Positions 21,078 through 31,636 are shown, counted from the stretch's first letter. The stretch: DNA of 64,000 nucleotides from Closterium sp. Naga37s-1 (GCA_947471745.1 CANJKZ010001112.1:1588001-1652000), one strand, 5' to 3'. The notes: generated from the sequence alone by a model not told the origin. A program made the numbers and translations.

Positions 21078-21617
21078 ATGGTCCTTGTAACACAAGGAAC
21101 AAAGCTTGCAACACAACACATCCTTCCAACTACTGTCTCTAGAGCTCAAGGTAGGGCTCAACCACCGCAAAGCAATCCCCCGGGTGAAGTTCCTGACCGA
21201 TTCCTCCTACAGGCGGGTTCTCTGCTACCGCCGCCTCGCCCAGCTTGAGAAGGAGACCCACCGATTGGGCTCTCTGAAGGGCCACTGACCAGCGCTGCCG
21301 GAATAAGTGCAGAAACTTGGCGGCATAAAAGGATTTAGAGTCGGCGTTGAAGTGCCGCCGAGCCGCTGTATCTGCGAGGAGCTTCAGGAAGACCGGGACT
21401 TCCGCGCACGGGCAGCCATAGGTGTCCACCGCAAGTGGGAAGAAACCCACTGTCTCTGGCCGATTGGCATAGTGTTTGATTTTCTTATCCGCCTGCTCCC
21501 GAGCCGCCCAGCCCCTGCCCTTCTCTGCCATAGGATCCCTCGTGCTAATGGGATCCGTGACCGTCACGTCACACACATAAACCGCCCCGCTGCTTCTGTC
21601 GGTCATGGTGAAGTCTG

Positions 21618-21618
<1 letters not shown>
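21078..21618 (-). mobile_element. LINE copy D1 fragment (3' end only)
   Basis: Begins at the 3' signature TAATGGTCC and carries the polymerase C-terminus (stop near 21139, RDRSSGAVYVCDVTVTDP around 21540-21606). It is cut off in the nuclease domain by the (CT)n tract at 21619. Confidence 0.75.
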
Positions 21619-21700
<82 letters not shown>

Positions 21701-21708
21701 CTCTCTCT
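21619..21708. repeat. (CT)n microsatellite, about 90 bp
   Basis: Nearly pure CT repeats with one CG interruption. The tract joins the D1 fragment to a 5'-region fragment and fits a LINE (GA)n tail or its target. Confidence 0.95.
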
Positions 21709-21795
21709 GCTGGGTTAGAAGGAATGGACTCGCAGATGAATAATGAGGAACACACCAGGCCCAAAGGCCTTATATACTAGGCGGGTATATACCAG
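21709..21795 (-). other. Isolated LINE 5'-region fragment with TATA box
   Basis: GAACACACCAGGCCCAAAGG and CCTTATATACTAGGC match the 5' end of copy B (19593-19630). The left part (GAATAATGAGG) matches copy D near 27055. It is fused to the polymerase C-terminus of D2, replacing the D2 3' UTR. Confidence 0.6.
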
Positions 21796-22031
21796 GTATA
21801 AATCTTGCCCTATCCCCCCTACAGGCGGGTTCTCTGCAGTAGCCGCCTCTCCTAATTTGATCATGAGACCCACCGATTGGGCCCTCTGCAGTGCAACCGA
21901 CCACCTCTGCCTGAACTGGTGCAGGAACTTCGCGGCATGAAAGGATTTGGAGTTGGCGTTGAAGTATCGCCGAGCCGCCGTGTCTGCAAGGAGTTTCAGG
22001 AACACAGGGACCTCAGCACAAGGGCAGCCGT

Positions 22032-22034
<3 letters not shown>
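21796..22034 (-). mobile_element. LINE copy D2 fragment
   Basis: Encodes on the minus strand ETYGCPCAEVPVFLKLL, then FRQRWSVALQRAQSVGLM and AENPPVGGIGQDL. Both ends are cut: by the 5'-region fragment on the left and by the (CT)n tract on the right, exactly within CCGTAGGTCTCT. Confidence 0.7.

Positions 22035-22119
<85 letters not shown>
22035..22119. repeat. (CT)n microsatellite, 3' tail of LINE D
   Basis: About 85 bp of CT repeats followed at once by TAATGGTCCGTGTATTGATA, the LINE 3' signature. Read on the minus strand it is a (GA)n tail. Confidence 0.95.
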
Positions 22120-22120
<1 letters not shown>

Positions 22121-22225
22121 ATGGTCCGTGTATTGATATAGCAAAAGGGTACATTCATGCATAGCTATTGCTAGAATGGTTTGGAAAACAAGCAAACAAC
22201 TAACACTTAACAAACAACTACGTCT

Positions 22226-25200
22226 CTACACCTCCATGAGAGGTTCCAGCACAGCACAGCAGTCCCCAAGGTGGATCTCGGACTGCACCCCCCCTACAGG
22301 GGGATTTTCAGCTACGGCCGCCTGCGAGGACTTGATTAAGTATCCCACCGACTGTGCTCTTTGCAGAGCCACGGACCAGCGCTGCCTGAAGAGGTGTAAG
22401 AACCTCCTCGCGTGATGGGAGGTGGGTTGGGCGTTGAAATGACGCCTAGCAGCTGTATCCGCCAGTAACTTCAGAAATTGTGGGACTTCCGCGCATGGGC
22501 AGCCGTATGTCTCAACTGCAAGGGGGAAGAAGCCGACCGTGTCAGGCCGATTTGCATAGTGGCTGATTTTCTTGTCAGCTTGCTCTCTTGCTGCCCATCC
22601 CCTCCCCTTTGTAGCATTGGGATCCCGAGTGCTAATGGGATCTGTGATGGTGACATCACAGGCGTATACTGCCCCCGAGCTCCTATCCCGCATGGTGAAG
22701 TCAGCGGTCTGTTCTTCAATAGGGCAGTACGCAGCTGATTCCCTGTGAACTATGAAGCCGGCATCTTCCGCCATAGTAATACAAGCGTCCCGCAACTCGT
22801 TGTGGGTGTTGATTCTGTGCTTGCCGGTCCCGCAGCGGAATAAGTGGTTTGGCAGCCGTGGGTCCTTGATCTCCACACGCTTAGAGCAGTCACAGTGTTT
22901 GGGAGTAGAGAAGGGGAGCCCAAGTCTGAAGCGGACGGCATTGGCGAAGTGTTCTGGACCTACGCGGTGGGTTTGCTCTATTGGGATTGCTGTCAACCAG
23001 TCCCCCGTGCCGTAGCCCGTTAGAGAGAAAAACCGTTGGGTATGTCCTGACAAGGGATTCAGCCTCATAAGCCGTGTTGCCTGGACTTGCGCGGCATATC
23101 TGCTTCCCTGCACTCTCACCCCGAGCTCATGCTGCAGCTTTAGGTCGGTTTTCTCGAGCCTTTCCTTGTCTAGGATGTCTCTGGCCTCCTGCGGCAGTGC
23201 TCTCTCACATTCGGACAGCCAGCGGTGTAGGGCGGTGTTGAAATCTCGTGGTACTCGCATGTGATTTCTAACTTCCGTCAAGGCCACCTCTGACTCCAGC
23301 GGCAGGGAACTAAGTAGCAGTGCGGCTTGTGTAAAACTTGCTAGGAAGCCGAAAGTTCCCTCCACTGTTGGGTCTGTGATTCCGATACCCCCTAGTGACG
23401 GTGGGAGTGACGACTGCTCCCAGACCCGAGTCTGTTCCGTGTCGTCCGTCGGTACGCGTATGCCGCACGTTGTAAGGAGGGTGGCCAGCAAGTCCCTACC
23501 CCACTATGACCAGGTGTCACTGTCTAGAAGATGTAGTGGAGTCGTTCGTGTGAGATAAGCTACCCTGCGTGAGATGCAGCGGGTAAGTAGGAGAGATGCA
23601 ACCTGAGGGTCCATTCGTTCTATCAGAGGTAGCGGAGTGGACATAGCCTGTAGCTGTGCGGTTAGGAAGGAGGCGGCGCCTTCAGGTGTTCCTAGGAAGC
23701 TACCGAGAAGCCTAACGCCGTCAATACTGGTTGGCACCCCGGGCGGCAGCTGCACTGCCTCGTCTATCGGCCGGTTGCTCCACGCGACACATTTCCCTGG
23801 GTTGTGTCGTAGGCCTACTTGGGACAATTGGCTCGTGAAATAGGAAAAGGCAGCTACGGTTTCACGGTGGTCGCCTAGGAAGCTGACGTCGTCGGCGTAT
23901 GCCAGGCACAGTACGCCGGGGTGTGCAGTAGCTGTCGCTCTTAATGCGGGGTGGATCCCAGCTGCGAATAGAAGCGGCCCCAAGGGATCCCCTTGTCGAA
24001 CCCCACGTTCACTCCTTAGTGGTGCGCTACTGAAGCTGGCGTCTAGGAACAGGGATGATGGGTGGCCGTATGTCAGTTTAACTAGAGGCTGTAATGGTGA
24101 GAGAGCCGGATCTTGTAAGGCAGTGGCTATGGCTTGCCTCGATATGCTGTTGAAGGCGTTAGAAATGTCTGTCTGTAGGATAAGGCAGTTGGGGTGTGCG
24201 TCCGTGTATGCCCGTGCGCTGTGAATGATTGCCTCCGCCCCCCCTGGCATAGCCACACCGTACTGGAGGGGGAGAAAGTAACCCCGTGCCGCTTCGCCCA
24301 AGGCTGCCAGCGCAGCTTTTGCAGTCAGGCGAGTCAGGCATTCTCCAATCGCTATTTTGCGGGCCCCACCCTCTGGCTTGGCCAGGGCTATCAGTCATGA
24401 CGACGTGAGCAGTTCCGCGACTGGCTGTGGCAACTTCCCCCTCATAATCGTGTTGATGGGTGGAGATGGGTGGAGACGGCTGCGTTTGTTACTGACGAAT
24501 CGCGAAGGTGTTCAAATGTCATTCCGCTTGGGCCGGCCCCAACTCCGTTCTCGCATCGGCTGAGCATCTTCGAAAAATCCGCGTGGGATATTTCGAGGCT
24601 GGGAGGTTCAGTGATGGCTGGCCAGGTCAGTGGGTCAGGGTCGGCTGCGGGGTGCTTTCGGCGGAGTTCATCCAGAATCTCTGGGCAGGGCGTACAGACT
24701 GGTGTTGACTCGAGCGCCAACACTGCTCGGTGCAGGCTCCCTTTCTTTGCCAGGCCCTCAGCTCTGCTGATGGTACCCACGTCGTCAGGCCGATGACGTG
24801 GCGGGGGTGGTGTGTTGACTGCTTCGACTGCGTCCAGATACAGCTGCTGCCACTCGCCTCGTTGAAATGCACGGAGTCTGGCTTTGATTTTCGGCCAATC
24901 AGGTCGTTTCGGCGAGCCCTGACGTAGTGTCAAGCGGGGGAGAAAAAGGAGTAACTTCCATCCCGCGATGGAGTCTGGGTTTCGTGAGAGGTGCAGAAGT
25001 GGTGTCAGCACTGCGAGCGAAAAGATCTCGCACAAGTTTGGCGGTAGCCGTCGTAACAGCGTGGGTTGGCGACTATCGCAGAGAGGCAAAATGTCCCATT
25101 CTGCCACTTCGGCAATTTTGTCAGCTTGCCTCGCCAGTTCCTCTGGCGAAAAATAGCGGGGGTTTTGAGGCTGGCAAGTCGCCCCCGCCTGACCCCTCGC

Positions 25201-25584
25201 GGCCCGATTTCCATGTCCGCGACCCGTAGCACTAGTAGTAGGCGGGGTTGGAATCGTGGCTGTTCGATCGGCATCATGTGGCCCCCGTGTGTTTCCAGAC
25301 TGTACTGTCGTTCCTCTACGGCTTCCCCTGCTTCCTCTCGTCAAGTGCTCTCTCTCCTCCTCGTTCTCCTCCTCGCTGCTGCTGGCCGGGGCTTGTTCCT
25401 CCTCCCTATAAGAAGGGTCGTTTTGCTCCTCCGGATCATCATTCTCGTCTAGCCGTATTAAAGCCCTACGTGCCGCCGCCTGGAACGCATTCTCCGGTCC
25501 GCCTTCCACTCTCCGCCCTACCCGACGTCCTGCTCCTTGTCTCCTCCCTCCTCGCGATGGTGATTGCTGGCGAGTCGTGGCCAT
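22226..25584 (-). pseudogene. LINE D polymerase (about 1,120 codons): RT, zinc motif, RLE
   Basis: Start at ATG 25584 (MATTRQQSPSRGG), the same start as in A and F. Order: basic then acidic low-complexity N-terminus, conserved YFSPEELARQADKIAEVAEW, RT with GVGAGPSGMTFEHLRD, motif A LQTDISNAFN (about 24160-24180), GVRQGDPLGPLLFAAGIHP, and the catalytic YADD (about 23885-23903). Then CDCSKRV...LPNHLFRC (22836-22896; spacing C-x-C-x13-H-x3-C) and the nuclease ADFTMRDRSSGAVYACD (about 22655-22710; D-x14-D, like R2-type enzymes). Stop at 22226. Damage: CAG to TAG at 23504-23506, a TGA at 24395-24397, and an indel near 24440-24470. No APE-type endonuclease is seen. Confidence 0.87.
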
Positions 25585-26855
25585 TGCCAAAGCCCGCTGC
25601 CTCTGCGTCAATGGCGAGCGGAAAGTCGCCGCCGGTGTCTGCCTCGGGGAGTGCTGCAATGAAGCCGCCAGTCCCGCCTGCCCCGAAGCCAGCGCCCTCT
25701 ATCGCCGTTCTCTCTGCGAGTCCGACTCCGGACCTCGTGTCGGGTGAGGCGGCGCAGGCTGTTCCTGACCCTCCTGCACTCCCTGCTCCTGCTGTTGTTC
25801 CTCTTGCTCCCGTTCGCCCGGAGCCTGAGCAAGTGGCACCGGCTGTGGTTGTTGTGCCACCAGTTGCCCCTGTCATTGCCGCCCCTGTGATCGCCGCTGC
25901 CCCTGCTGCTCTTGGCGGCGACTTGGCGCTAGCGGCGGTGTCCGCCACCACTGGCGGCCCGGCCCCGGCGGTGGTGCCTGCCGAGGCTGTTCAGTCGCCG
26001 CCTGTTGCGCCTCCGTTGGTTCCGTCTGGGCAGCCGTGTCGTCCGCAGTCTCCCGATCGCCGCCCATCACGGCCCCATTCGCCCTCCCCACGCGATGAGC
26101 GGGAGTCCTCGCGACGTCGACAGGAGTCTCCTCAGCGCCGCTCATCGGGCGGGAACTGGCACGCGCGACGGGGTGGGCGTGGGGGCTGGAGGGGAGGTTA
26201 CGGTCGTGGGCGTGGCGGCGCGTTTGATGGGCCGGTGATGATGGCGGACTTGCAGCGGGTTGTAACGGCTGCGATGCGCGAGGAGATGGCCCTGCAGGCA
26301 AACCAGCAGTTCCCTCGTGCAACTGCCGCTCCTCCTCCTGTTGTACCTCCTGTGACTGCACCAGCGGCAGTTGCTCCACTATGTCCTGCTGCTCCCCCTG
26401 CTCCTTATCCGTCCCTTCTGCCCTGTGACTCTGCTTCCCGTGCTGCTGGTGCACAGTCGTTCCAGACGTTTGCAGGTTCTTCCCGCGCGGCAGAGGTTCC
26501 GGAGGCGACCCTTGGGCAGCTATGGCGCCTCTCTGAGGGTTTGCGGGTTGTTCATCTAATCCAGATGTACGGTCATGCGGGTCTCTCCCTTGGGAACACT
26601 CTGGTTGGCGGTTCCCGGGACGAGTGTCTTGAAGCCGCGGATCGGCTCGCGGAGCTCCTGGCGCCCGTGTTGGCTGCGCCCGCGAGGGGAGGAGTTGCGG
26701 GCGTTGGGCAGCTGGGGACAGCTGTACGAGGCCTGCGGCGCTTTTTGCGCGCTGGGACTGCAGCCGATGTGATCGGCGCAAGCACGGCGGTGGTGCGGGA
26801 GCTCCACCGCTCTCTGACTGGGCTCCTTGCTGTTCTTGATGCTGATCAGTTCTAG
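25557..26855 (+). CDS. LINE D antisense ORF (432 aa), intact
   Basis: Full-length, uninterrupted example of the plus-strand gene. The ATG at 25557 lies 28 bp inside the start of the opposite polymerase gene. Approximate domains: 1-120 Pro/Ala-rich with MVIAGESWPLPKPAAS at the start; SATTGGP at about 130; SR-like RDERESSRRRQESPQRR at about 180-197; RGG box (NWHARRGGRGGWRGGYGRG) at about 200-225; ADLQRVVTAAMREE at about 230-243; helical domain 310-432 (EATLGQLWRLSEGLRVVHL, DECLEAADRLAELLAPVL, GVGQLGTAVRGLRRFLRAG, VVRELHRSLTGLLAVLDAD). It lacks the LRLPWVPPVAG block of the other copies. No known family recognised; an RNA-binding partner of the LINE RNA is plausible but unproven. Confidence 0.72.
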   Translation: MVIAGESWPLPKPAASASMASGKSPPVSASGSAAMKPPVPPAPKPAPSIAVLSASPTPDLVSGEAAQAVPDPPALPAPAVVPLAPVRPEPEQVAPAVVVVPPVAPVIAAPVIAAAPAALGGDLALAAVSATTGGPAPAVVPAEAVQSPPVAPPLVPSGQPCRPQSPDRRPSRPHSPSPRDERESSRRRQESPQRRSSGGNWHARRGGRGGWRGGYGRGRGGAFDGPVMMADLQRVVTAAMREEMALQANQQFPRATAAPPPVVPPVTAPAAVAPLCPAAPPAPYPSLLPCDSASRAAGAQSFQTFAGSSRAAEVPEATLGQLWRLSEGLRVVHLIQMYGHAGLSLGNTLVGGSRDECLEAADRLAELLAPVLAAPARGGVAGVGQLGTAVRGLRRFLRAGTAADVIGASTAVVRELHRSLTGLLAVLDADQF

Positions 26856-26966
26856 AGCCCTCCCCCTCCTGCTCCATTTCGTGTGCTTCTTAGGCAGATG
26901 AAACCGTCATTGCGTGTATGCCCCTGATTATAGCCGGTTGTGTGTGTTGACACTTGCCGTCCCAAG

Positions 26967-27008
26967 CGCGCGGCCGAAGGCCGCGCTGTCGAGCGTCGGC
27001 CGCCGAAG
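26967..27008. promoter_or_regulatory. GC-rich hairpin block in LINE D 5' region
   Basis: Identical to 19555-19596 in copy B although the surrounding sequence has diverged. It is followed by GGCGGCCGGCGCG, which extends the palindromic character. It is probably a folded 5' leader element or a protein-binding site. Confidence 0.6.
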
Positions 27009-27090
27009 GCGGCCGGCGCGAGCCGCTCGGTTAGGAGAGAAACCCAACCAAAAACTGAATAATGAAGAGGCCACAAGGCCTGCTGAGGCC

Positions 27091-27096
27091 TTTATA
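27091..27096 (-). promoter_or_regulatory. TATA-like box of LINE D
   Basis: The minus strand reads CTAGTATAAAGGCC, about 60 bp from the 5' end, at the same place as in copy B. Confidence 0.45.
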
Positions 27097-27154
27097 CTAG
27101 GACTAGGGAGGCAAGGGAGGCTAGGGGAGGCTTGAGAGGCTAAGTCACTAGGTG

Positions 27155-27237
<83 letters not shown>
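27155..27237. repeat. (CT)n microsatellite, 3' tail of LINE E against the 5' end of LINE D
   Basis: About 83 bp of pure CT repeats with copy D's 5' end on the left and copy E's 3' signature TAATGGTCCGTATATTGATA on the right. Confidence 0.95.
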
Positions 27238-27238
<1 letters not shown>

Positions 27239-30200
27239 ATGGTCCGTATATTGATATGGCCGAAAGGTACACACATACAGGTTCGGTAAGCATGCAAGTC
27301 ACAGCCTATCCCATCTACAGTTCCACAAGTGGCTCCAAAACAGCAAAGCAATCCCCTAGGTGTAGTTCATGGCCGATACCCCCCACCGGGGGGTTCTCAG
27401 CGGCTGCCGCCTCACCCAGCTTCATGAGCAACCCCACTGATTGTGCTCTCTGAAGTGCAACCGACCACCGCTGCCTGAACTGATGCAGAAACTTAGCGGC
27501 ATAGTAGGAGTTAGAATCGGCGTTGAAGTGGCGCCGAGCCGCCGTGTCTGCCAGGAGTTTCAGGAAGACGGGGACCTCTGCACAAGGGCAGCCATAGGTC
27601 TCCACCACCAACGCTAAGAAGCCAACCGTCTCAGGTCTACTTGCATAGTGCTGGATCTTTTTGTCTGCCTGCTCTCTGGCCGCCCATCCCCTTCCTTTCT
27701 GCGCCTCCGGGTCCCGCGTGCTGATAGGGTCAGTCACAGTCACATCACACACCCATACCGCCCCGCTGCTCCTGTCGGTCATGGTGAAGTCGGCCGTCTG
27801 CTCCTCGATGGGACAATGGGCCGCCGACTCACTGTGGACTATGAATCCCGCATCCTGGGCCATGCTGATGCAAGCATCACGGAGCTCGTTGTGAGTGTTG
27901 ATGCGGTGCTTGCCGGTGCCACAGCGTAGGAGGTGATTTGGGAGGCGGGGGTCGGTGATCGCTGTGTGGTCCGCGCAGTCACAGTTTTTGGGAGTGGAGA
28001 AGGGCAAGCCGAGCCGGAATCTGACGGCGTTGGCGAAGTGGACCGGTCAAATGCGCCTGTTCGGGGCTATTGGTATCGCCGTCAACCAATCCCCAGTGCC
28101 GTATCCCGTCAAGGAAAACATCCGCTACGTGTGGCCTGCAAGCGGATTCAGCGGCATCTTCCTCGTCTCCTGAACCTGCACCGCGTAGCGACTGCCGTGG
28201 ACTTGGAGGGCGAGGGCGTGCTGCAGCTTCACATCCGTCCGTTTCAGTCGCTCTTGTTCCAACAGCTCACGCGCGTCTGAAGGCAGGGTGGTCTCGCACT
28301 CAGTGAGCCAGGAGTGGAGTGGAGTGCTCTCGTCTCTCGGCAGGAGCATATGGCCGCATGCGCGCGACAGGGCAGAATCCGGGGGTAGAGCGAGCGTGGA
28401 GAAGAGCAGCGCCGCCTGCGTGAAACTTGCAACGAATCCGTATACGCCCTCGATGAGAGGGTCTGTGATCCCAACACCCCCAAGAGACGGAGGAAGGGTC
28501 GCCTGAGCCCACACGCGCGACTGTTCTGCTCTACCCGCTGGAGCTCGGATATTGCACGAGGTAAGCAATGTCATCAAGAGATCGCGGCCCCACTGCGTCC
28601 AAGTGTCCCGGGAGACGAGATTGAGGGGGGTCGTCCGTGTGAGGTACGCCACGCGCCGGGAGATGCAACGCGTAATCAGCAGCGAAGCGACCTGCGGATC
28701 TGCCCGCTCGATGAGTGGCAAGGGCTGCGCCATCTCCCCCAATTGCCCAGCCAGGAAAGCAGATGCCCCGTCTACTGCACCAATAAAACTTCCCAACAGC
28801 CGAACGCCGTCCTTGCAGAAAGGGACTTCTGGCGGCAGCTCAGTTGAGTCGCACGTGCATGCGCTCCATGCCGTGCACTCCTGCGGGTTGTGCTTCAGGC
28901 CCAGGAATTCCAGCTTCGAGGTGAAGTGGGTGAAGGCAGCTACAGTTGCACGTTTTTCCCCCACGAAGGTCACGTCGTCCGCATACGCCAAACAAAGCAC
29001 ATCAGGGTGCGCTGCTGCAGTGTCGCGAAGTGTGGGGTGAATCCCCGCCGCGAAAAGGAGAGGGCCCAGTGGATCACCCTGGCGAACGCCTCGTTCACTT
29101 TGCAAGGGGTCACTCGTAAAGTTTGCATCCAGATGCAGCTGCGACGGGTTACCGTAAGTCAGTTTGACCAGCGGTAGCAGTGGCGAAAGGCTGGGTTCTT
29201 GTAACGCAACGGCGATAGCCTGTCGCGAAATGATGTTGAAAGCATTCGCGATGTTGGCTTGCAGTACCAGGCTGTTTGGGTGGCCATCCACGTACGTTCA
29301 GGCGGCATGAATTATTGCTTCTGCTCCACCTGGCACTGCCACGCCGTACTGTAGGGGTAAGAAGTATTCACGTGCAGCATCCCCCATGACCAAGAGCGCA
29401 GCCTTGGCAGCCAGCCGCGTCAGGCATTCGCCTATTGCGATTGGTCGGGCCCCGCCCCCAGGTTTGGCCAGGGCTATGAGTCGAGACGCTGTGAGCAGGT
29501 CCGCCACCAAGTCTGGGAGATTTCCCCCCAGAATTGTATTAACCAAGGCGTGCAGATGGGTGCTGACGGATGCATTGGTTATTGCAGCATCGCGCAGGTG
29601 CTCAAATGTTGTACCCGAAGGTCCTGCACCGACACCATTCTCGCATCGCCCGAGGAGCTTCGCAAATTCTGCGTGGGAAATGCCCAGGGGCCGAGTGTCG
29701 GCTGCTTGCCAGGTCAGCGGCTCATCCCCTGCTGGTGGATGCTTTTGGCGAAGTTCGTCCAGGATTTCTGGACTCGGTGTACAGACGGGTGTTGACTCGA
29801 GCGCCAGCACGGCTCGGCGCAGACTGCCATGTTTCGCCAACCCCTCGGCTCTGCTCAGTACACCTGTCACATCGGGTCGGTGGCGTGGGGGCGGAGGGGC
29901 GTTGACCGCATTTACCGCGTCCTGGTAGAGCTGCGACCACTCGCCACGCTGGAAAGCCCGAAGACGGGCCTTGATTTGTGGCCAATTTGGGTGTTTTGGC
30001 GAAGCCTGGCGAAGGGTCAGACGCGGGAGGAAAAGAAGCAGTCTCCAACCCGCTTCGGAATCAGGGTTTCGCGAGAGATGGTGTAGCGGGGTCAGGAGTG
30101 CCAGCGAAAATAGCTGGCACAGATTTGGCGGTAAACGTCTCGACAGTGGCGGTTGGCGACTGTCGCAGAGGGCGGAAATGTCCCAATTCGCGATGTCAGC

Positions 30201-31636
30201 GAATTTGTCCCCCATCTCCGCCAGCTCCTCTGGGGATAAATAGCGGGGGAGCTGCGAGGTCGCTCCTGACACAGGGTGGAGGGATGCAGTCCGATGTCTG
30301 CGTGCACGACTCGATCTCGTTGATTGCTGCCGAGTTGGATTCCCATCCGTTCGATCAGCATCCAATGGCCCTGTACGCCCCTCTGTTTCCGCTGTGGGTA
30401 AATTGGCTGCCCCAGGTCTTCTCCTCTCCGTCCCTACCCTCGTTGCCTCTGCTCCATCCCCTTCATCTTCATTTTCACTCTCCGGCTCCACTTCCGCGAT
30501 ATAAGTGGGGTCATTTCTCTCCCCTTCTTCATTGGCAGCTACTAGAGCTATTAAAGCCCGTCGTCCCGCAGCCTGAAACCCGTTCTCCGGCCCTCCACCT
30601 GTTCCGCTAACCGCCTGCCTCCTCTCTTCCCGTGCTTCCCGACCTCGCGATGGTGATTGCTGGAGCTCCCGAGCCGTCGCCAGAGCGCGTTGCCGCCTGG
30701 TCGGCAGTGGTCGCCAAGCCTCAGTCTGAGCCCGGAAAGGCGACCACGGCGACGAAGCCCCCGGTGCCTCCGGCTCCGAAGCCCTCGACAACATCCGCTG
30801 AAAAGCCTCCTCGCCCCGAACCCGCGGCTCCCCTTGCTGCAGCTGCCGCTCAGTCTGCGGCCCCCGCTGCTGCTGAGCAGTCCGCCCCGTCTGCGCCAAC
30901 TGCTCCCCAAGCTCCACTTGAAGCCCCGACAAAGTCTGACGCCGCACTCCCGGCTCCCGCTCCCGTTGGGCCACCTGCTGCCGGCCACGAGCCGCAGACT
31001 TCTGCGCCTGCCTCGTCCCCGCAGGCGGCGTCCGCCACCACTGGCGGCCCGGCACAGTTGATTGTGCCCCCTGCAGTGGACCCGGCTGCCCCTGTTGCGC
31101 CGCCCGTGGCTCAGCAGCCGGCGTCGCAGTCTCGTCCTCCCTCGCCGGACCGTCGCCTATCTCGCCCCCATTCTCCAGCACCCCAACAGGATCGGGCGTC
31201 CTCCCGGCGCCGGCGCAATTCTCCCTGGCGCAATCAACAGTCGGGTCAGTGACAAGCGCGGTCGCGATGGCTGGTGGGGTCCTCGCGGTCGCGGTGGCGG
31301 AGGAGCGTACGATCCGCCCGTGAGGATGGCGGATCTGCAAAGGGCGGTAACGACCGCGATGCGTGAGGAGAGGGCTGCTCAGACCCAAGGCAGCTCACAC
31401 GTTGCCGCCGCCTATCCAGCTCGGCGTCAGGCGGCGCTTCCTGAGGTTCCGCTCCCTGCTGCACCAGTCCAATCTCATGTTCCGGCCCCATCACCTCCCG
31501 CTGTTGCTGCATCCGCTCCCGTTCCTGGGTCACGGTTGCATCTGCCGCCCGTCCCGCCCGTGGCAGGAGTAGAATTTGTGGCTGTGGGAGGTGGAGCGGT
31601 GAGGGCGGGTGGCCCGGCTCCTCTTGCCCCCGTATA
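27237..31636 (-). mobile_element. LINE copy E, 5' truncated
   Basis: Has the GA tail, 3' signature, a polymerase in one frame, and the first two thirds of the antisense ORF. It is cut at about 31636, where the 3' end of copy F1 begins. Sequence divergence from D is considerable, so it is a separate subfamily. Confidence 0.8.
27315..30680 (-). pseudogene. LINE E polymerase, single frame with three stops
   Basis: One minus-strand frame from about 30680 to 27315 covers the whole protein and is broken only by TGA at 29295-29297, TAG at about 28122 and TGA near 28047. RT blocks: GVGAGPSGTTFEHLRD, GVRQGDPLGPLLFAAGIHP, and LAYADDVTFVG (about 28970-29000). Motif A reads LQANIANAFN, with Asn in place of the catalytic Asp as in copy B. 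Zinc motif CDCADHT...LPNHLLRC and nuclease ADFTMTDRSSGAVWVCDVT are intact. The ATG used by A, D and F is missing (LATARELQQSPSRG), so the original start is uncertain. Confidence 0.83.

Larger units (their letters stand above)
22119..27154 (-). mobile_element. LINE copy D, near full length, ambisense
   Basis: Best reference copy, about 5.0 kb. From the minus-strand 5' end: GGCACCTAGTGACTTAGCC, TATA-like box (27091-27096), GC-rich hairpin block (26967-27008), antisense ORF (25557-26855, plus), polymerase (25584 to 22226, minus), a 3' UTR of about 105 bp, and the (GA)n tail. Both ends lie directly against CT tracts, which suggests insertion into a pre-existing (CT)n/(GA)n site. Confidence 0.85.

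Noticed and set aside
21715..22164. Frames with runs of RERERE or SLSLSL
   Set aside because: Translations of (CT)n/(GA)n microsatellites; only the short LINE tail portion is real coding.
25873..26877. Long minus-strand frame opposite the antisense ORF of LINE D, a possible N-terminal extension of the polymerase
   Set aside because: Comparison with copy F shows poor conservation in this frame and strong conservation in the plus frame. The conserved polymerase ATG lies downstream at 25584.
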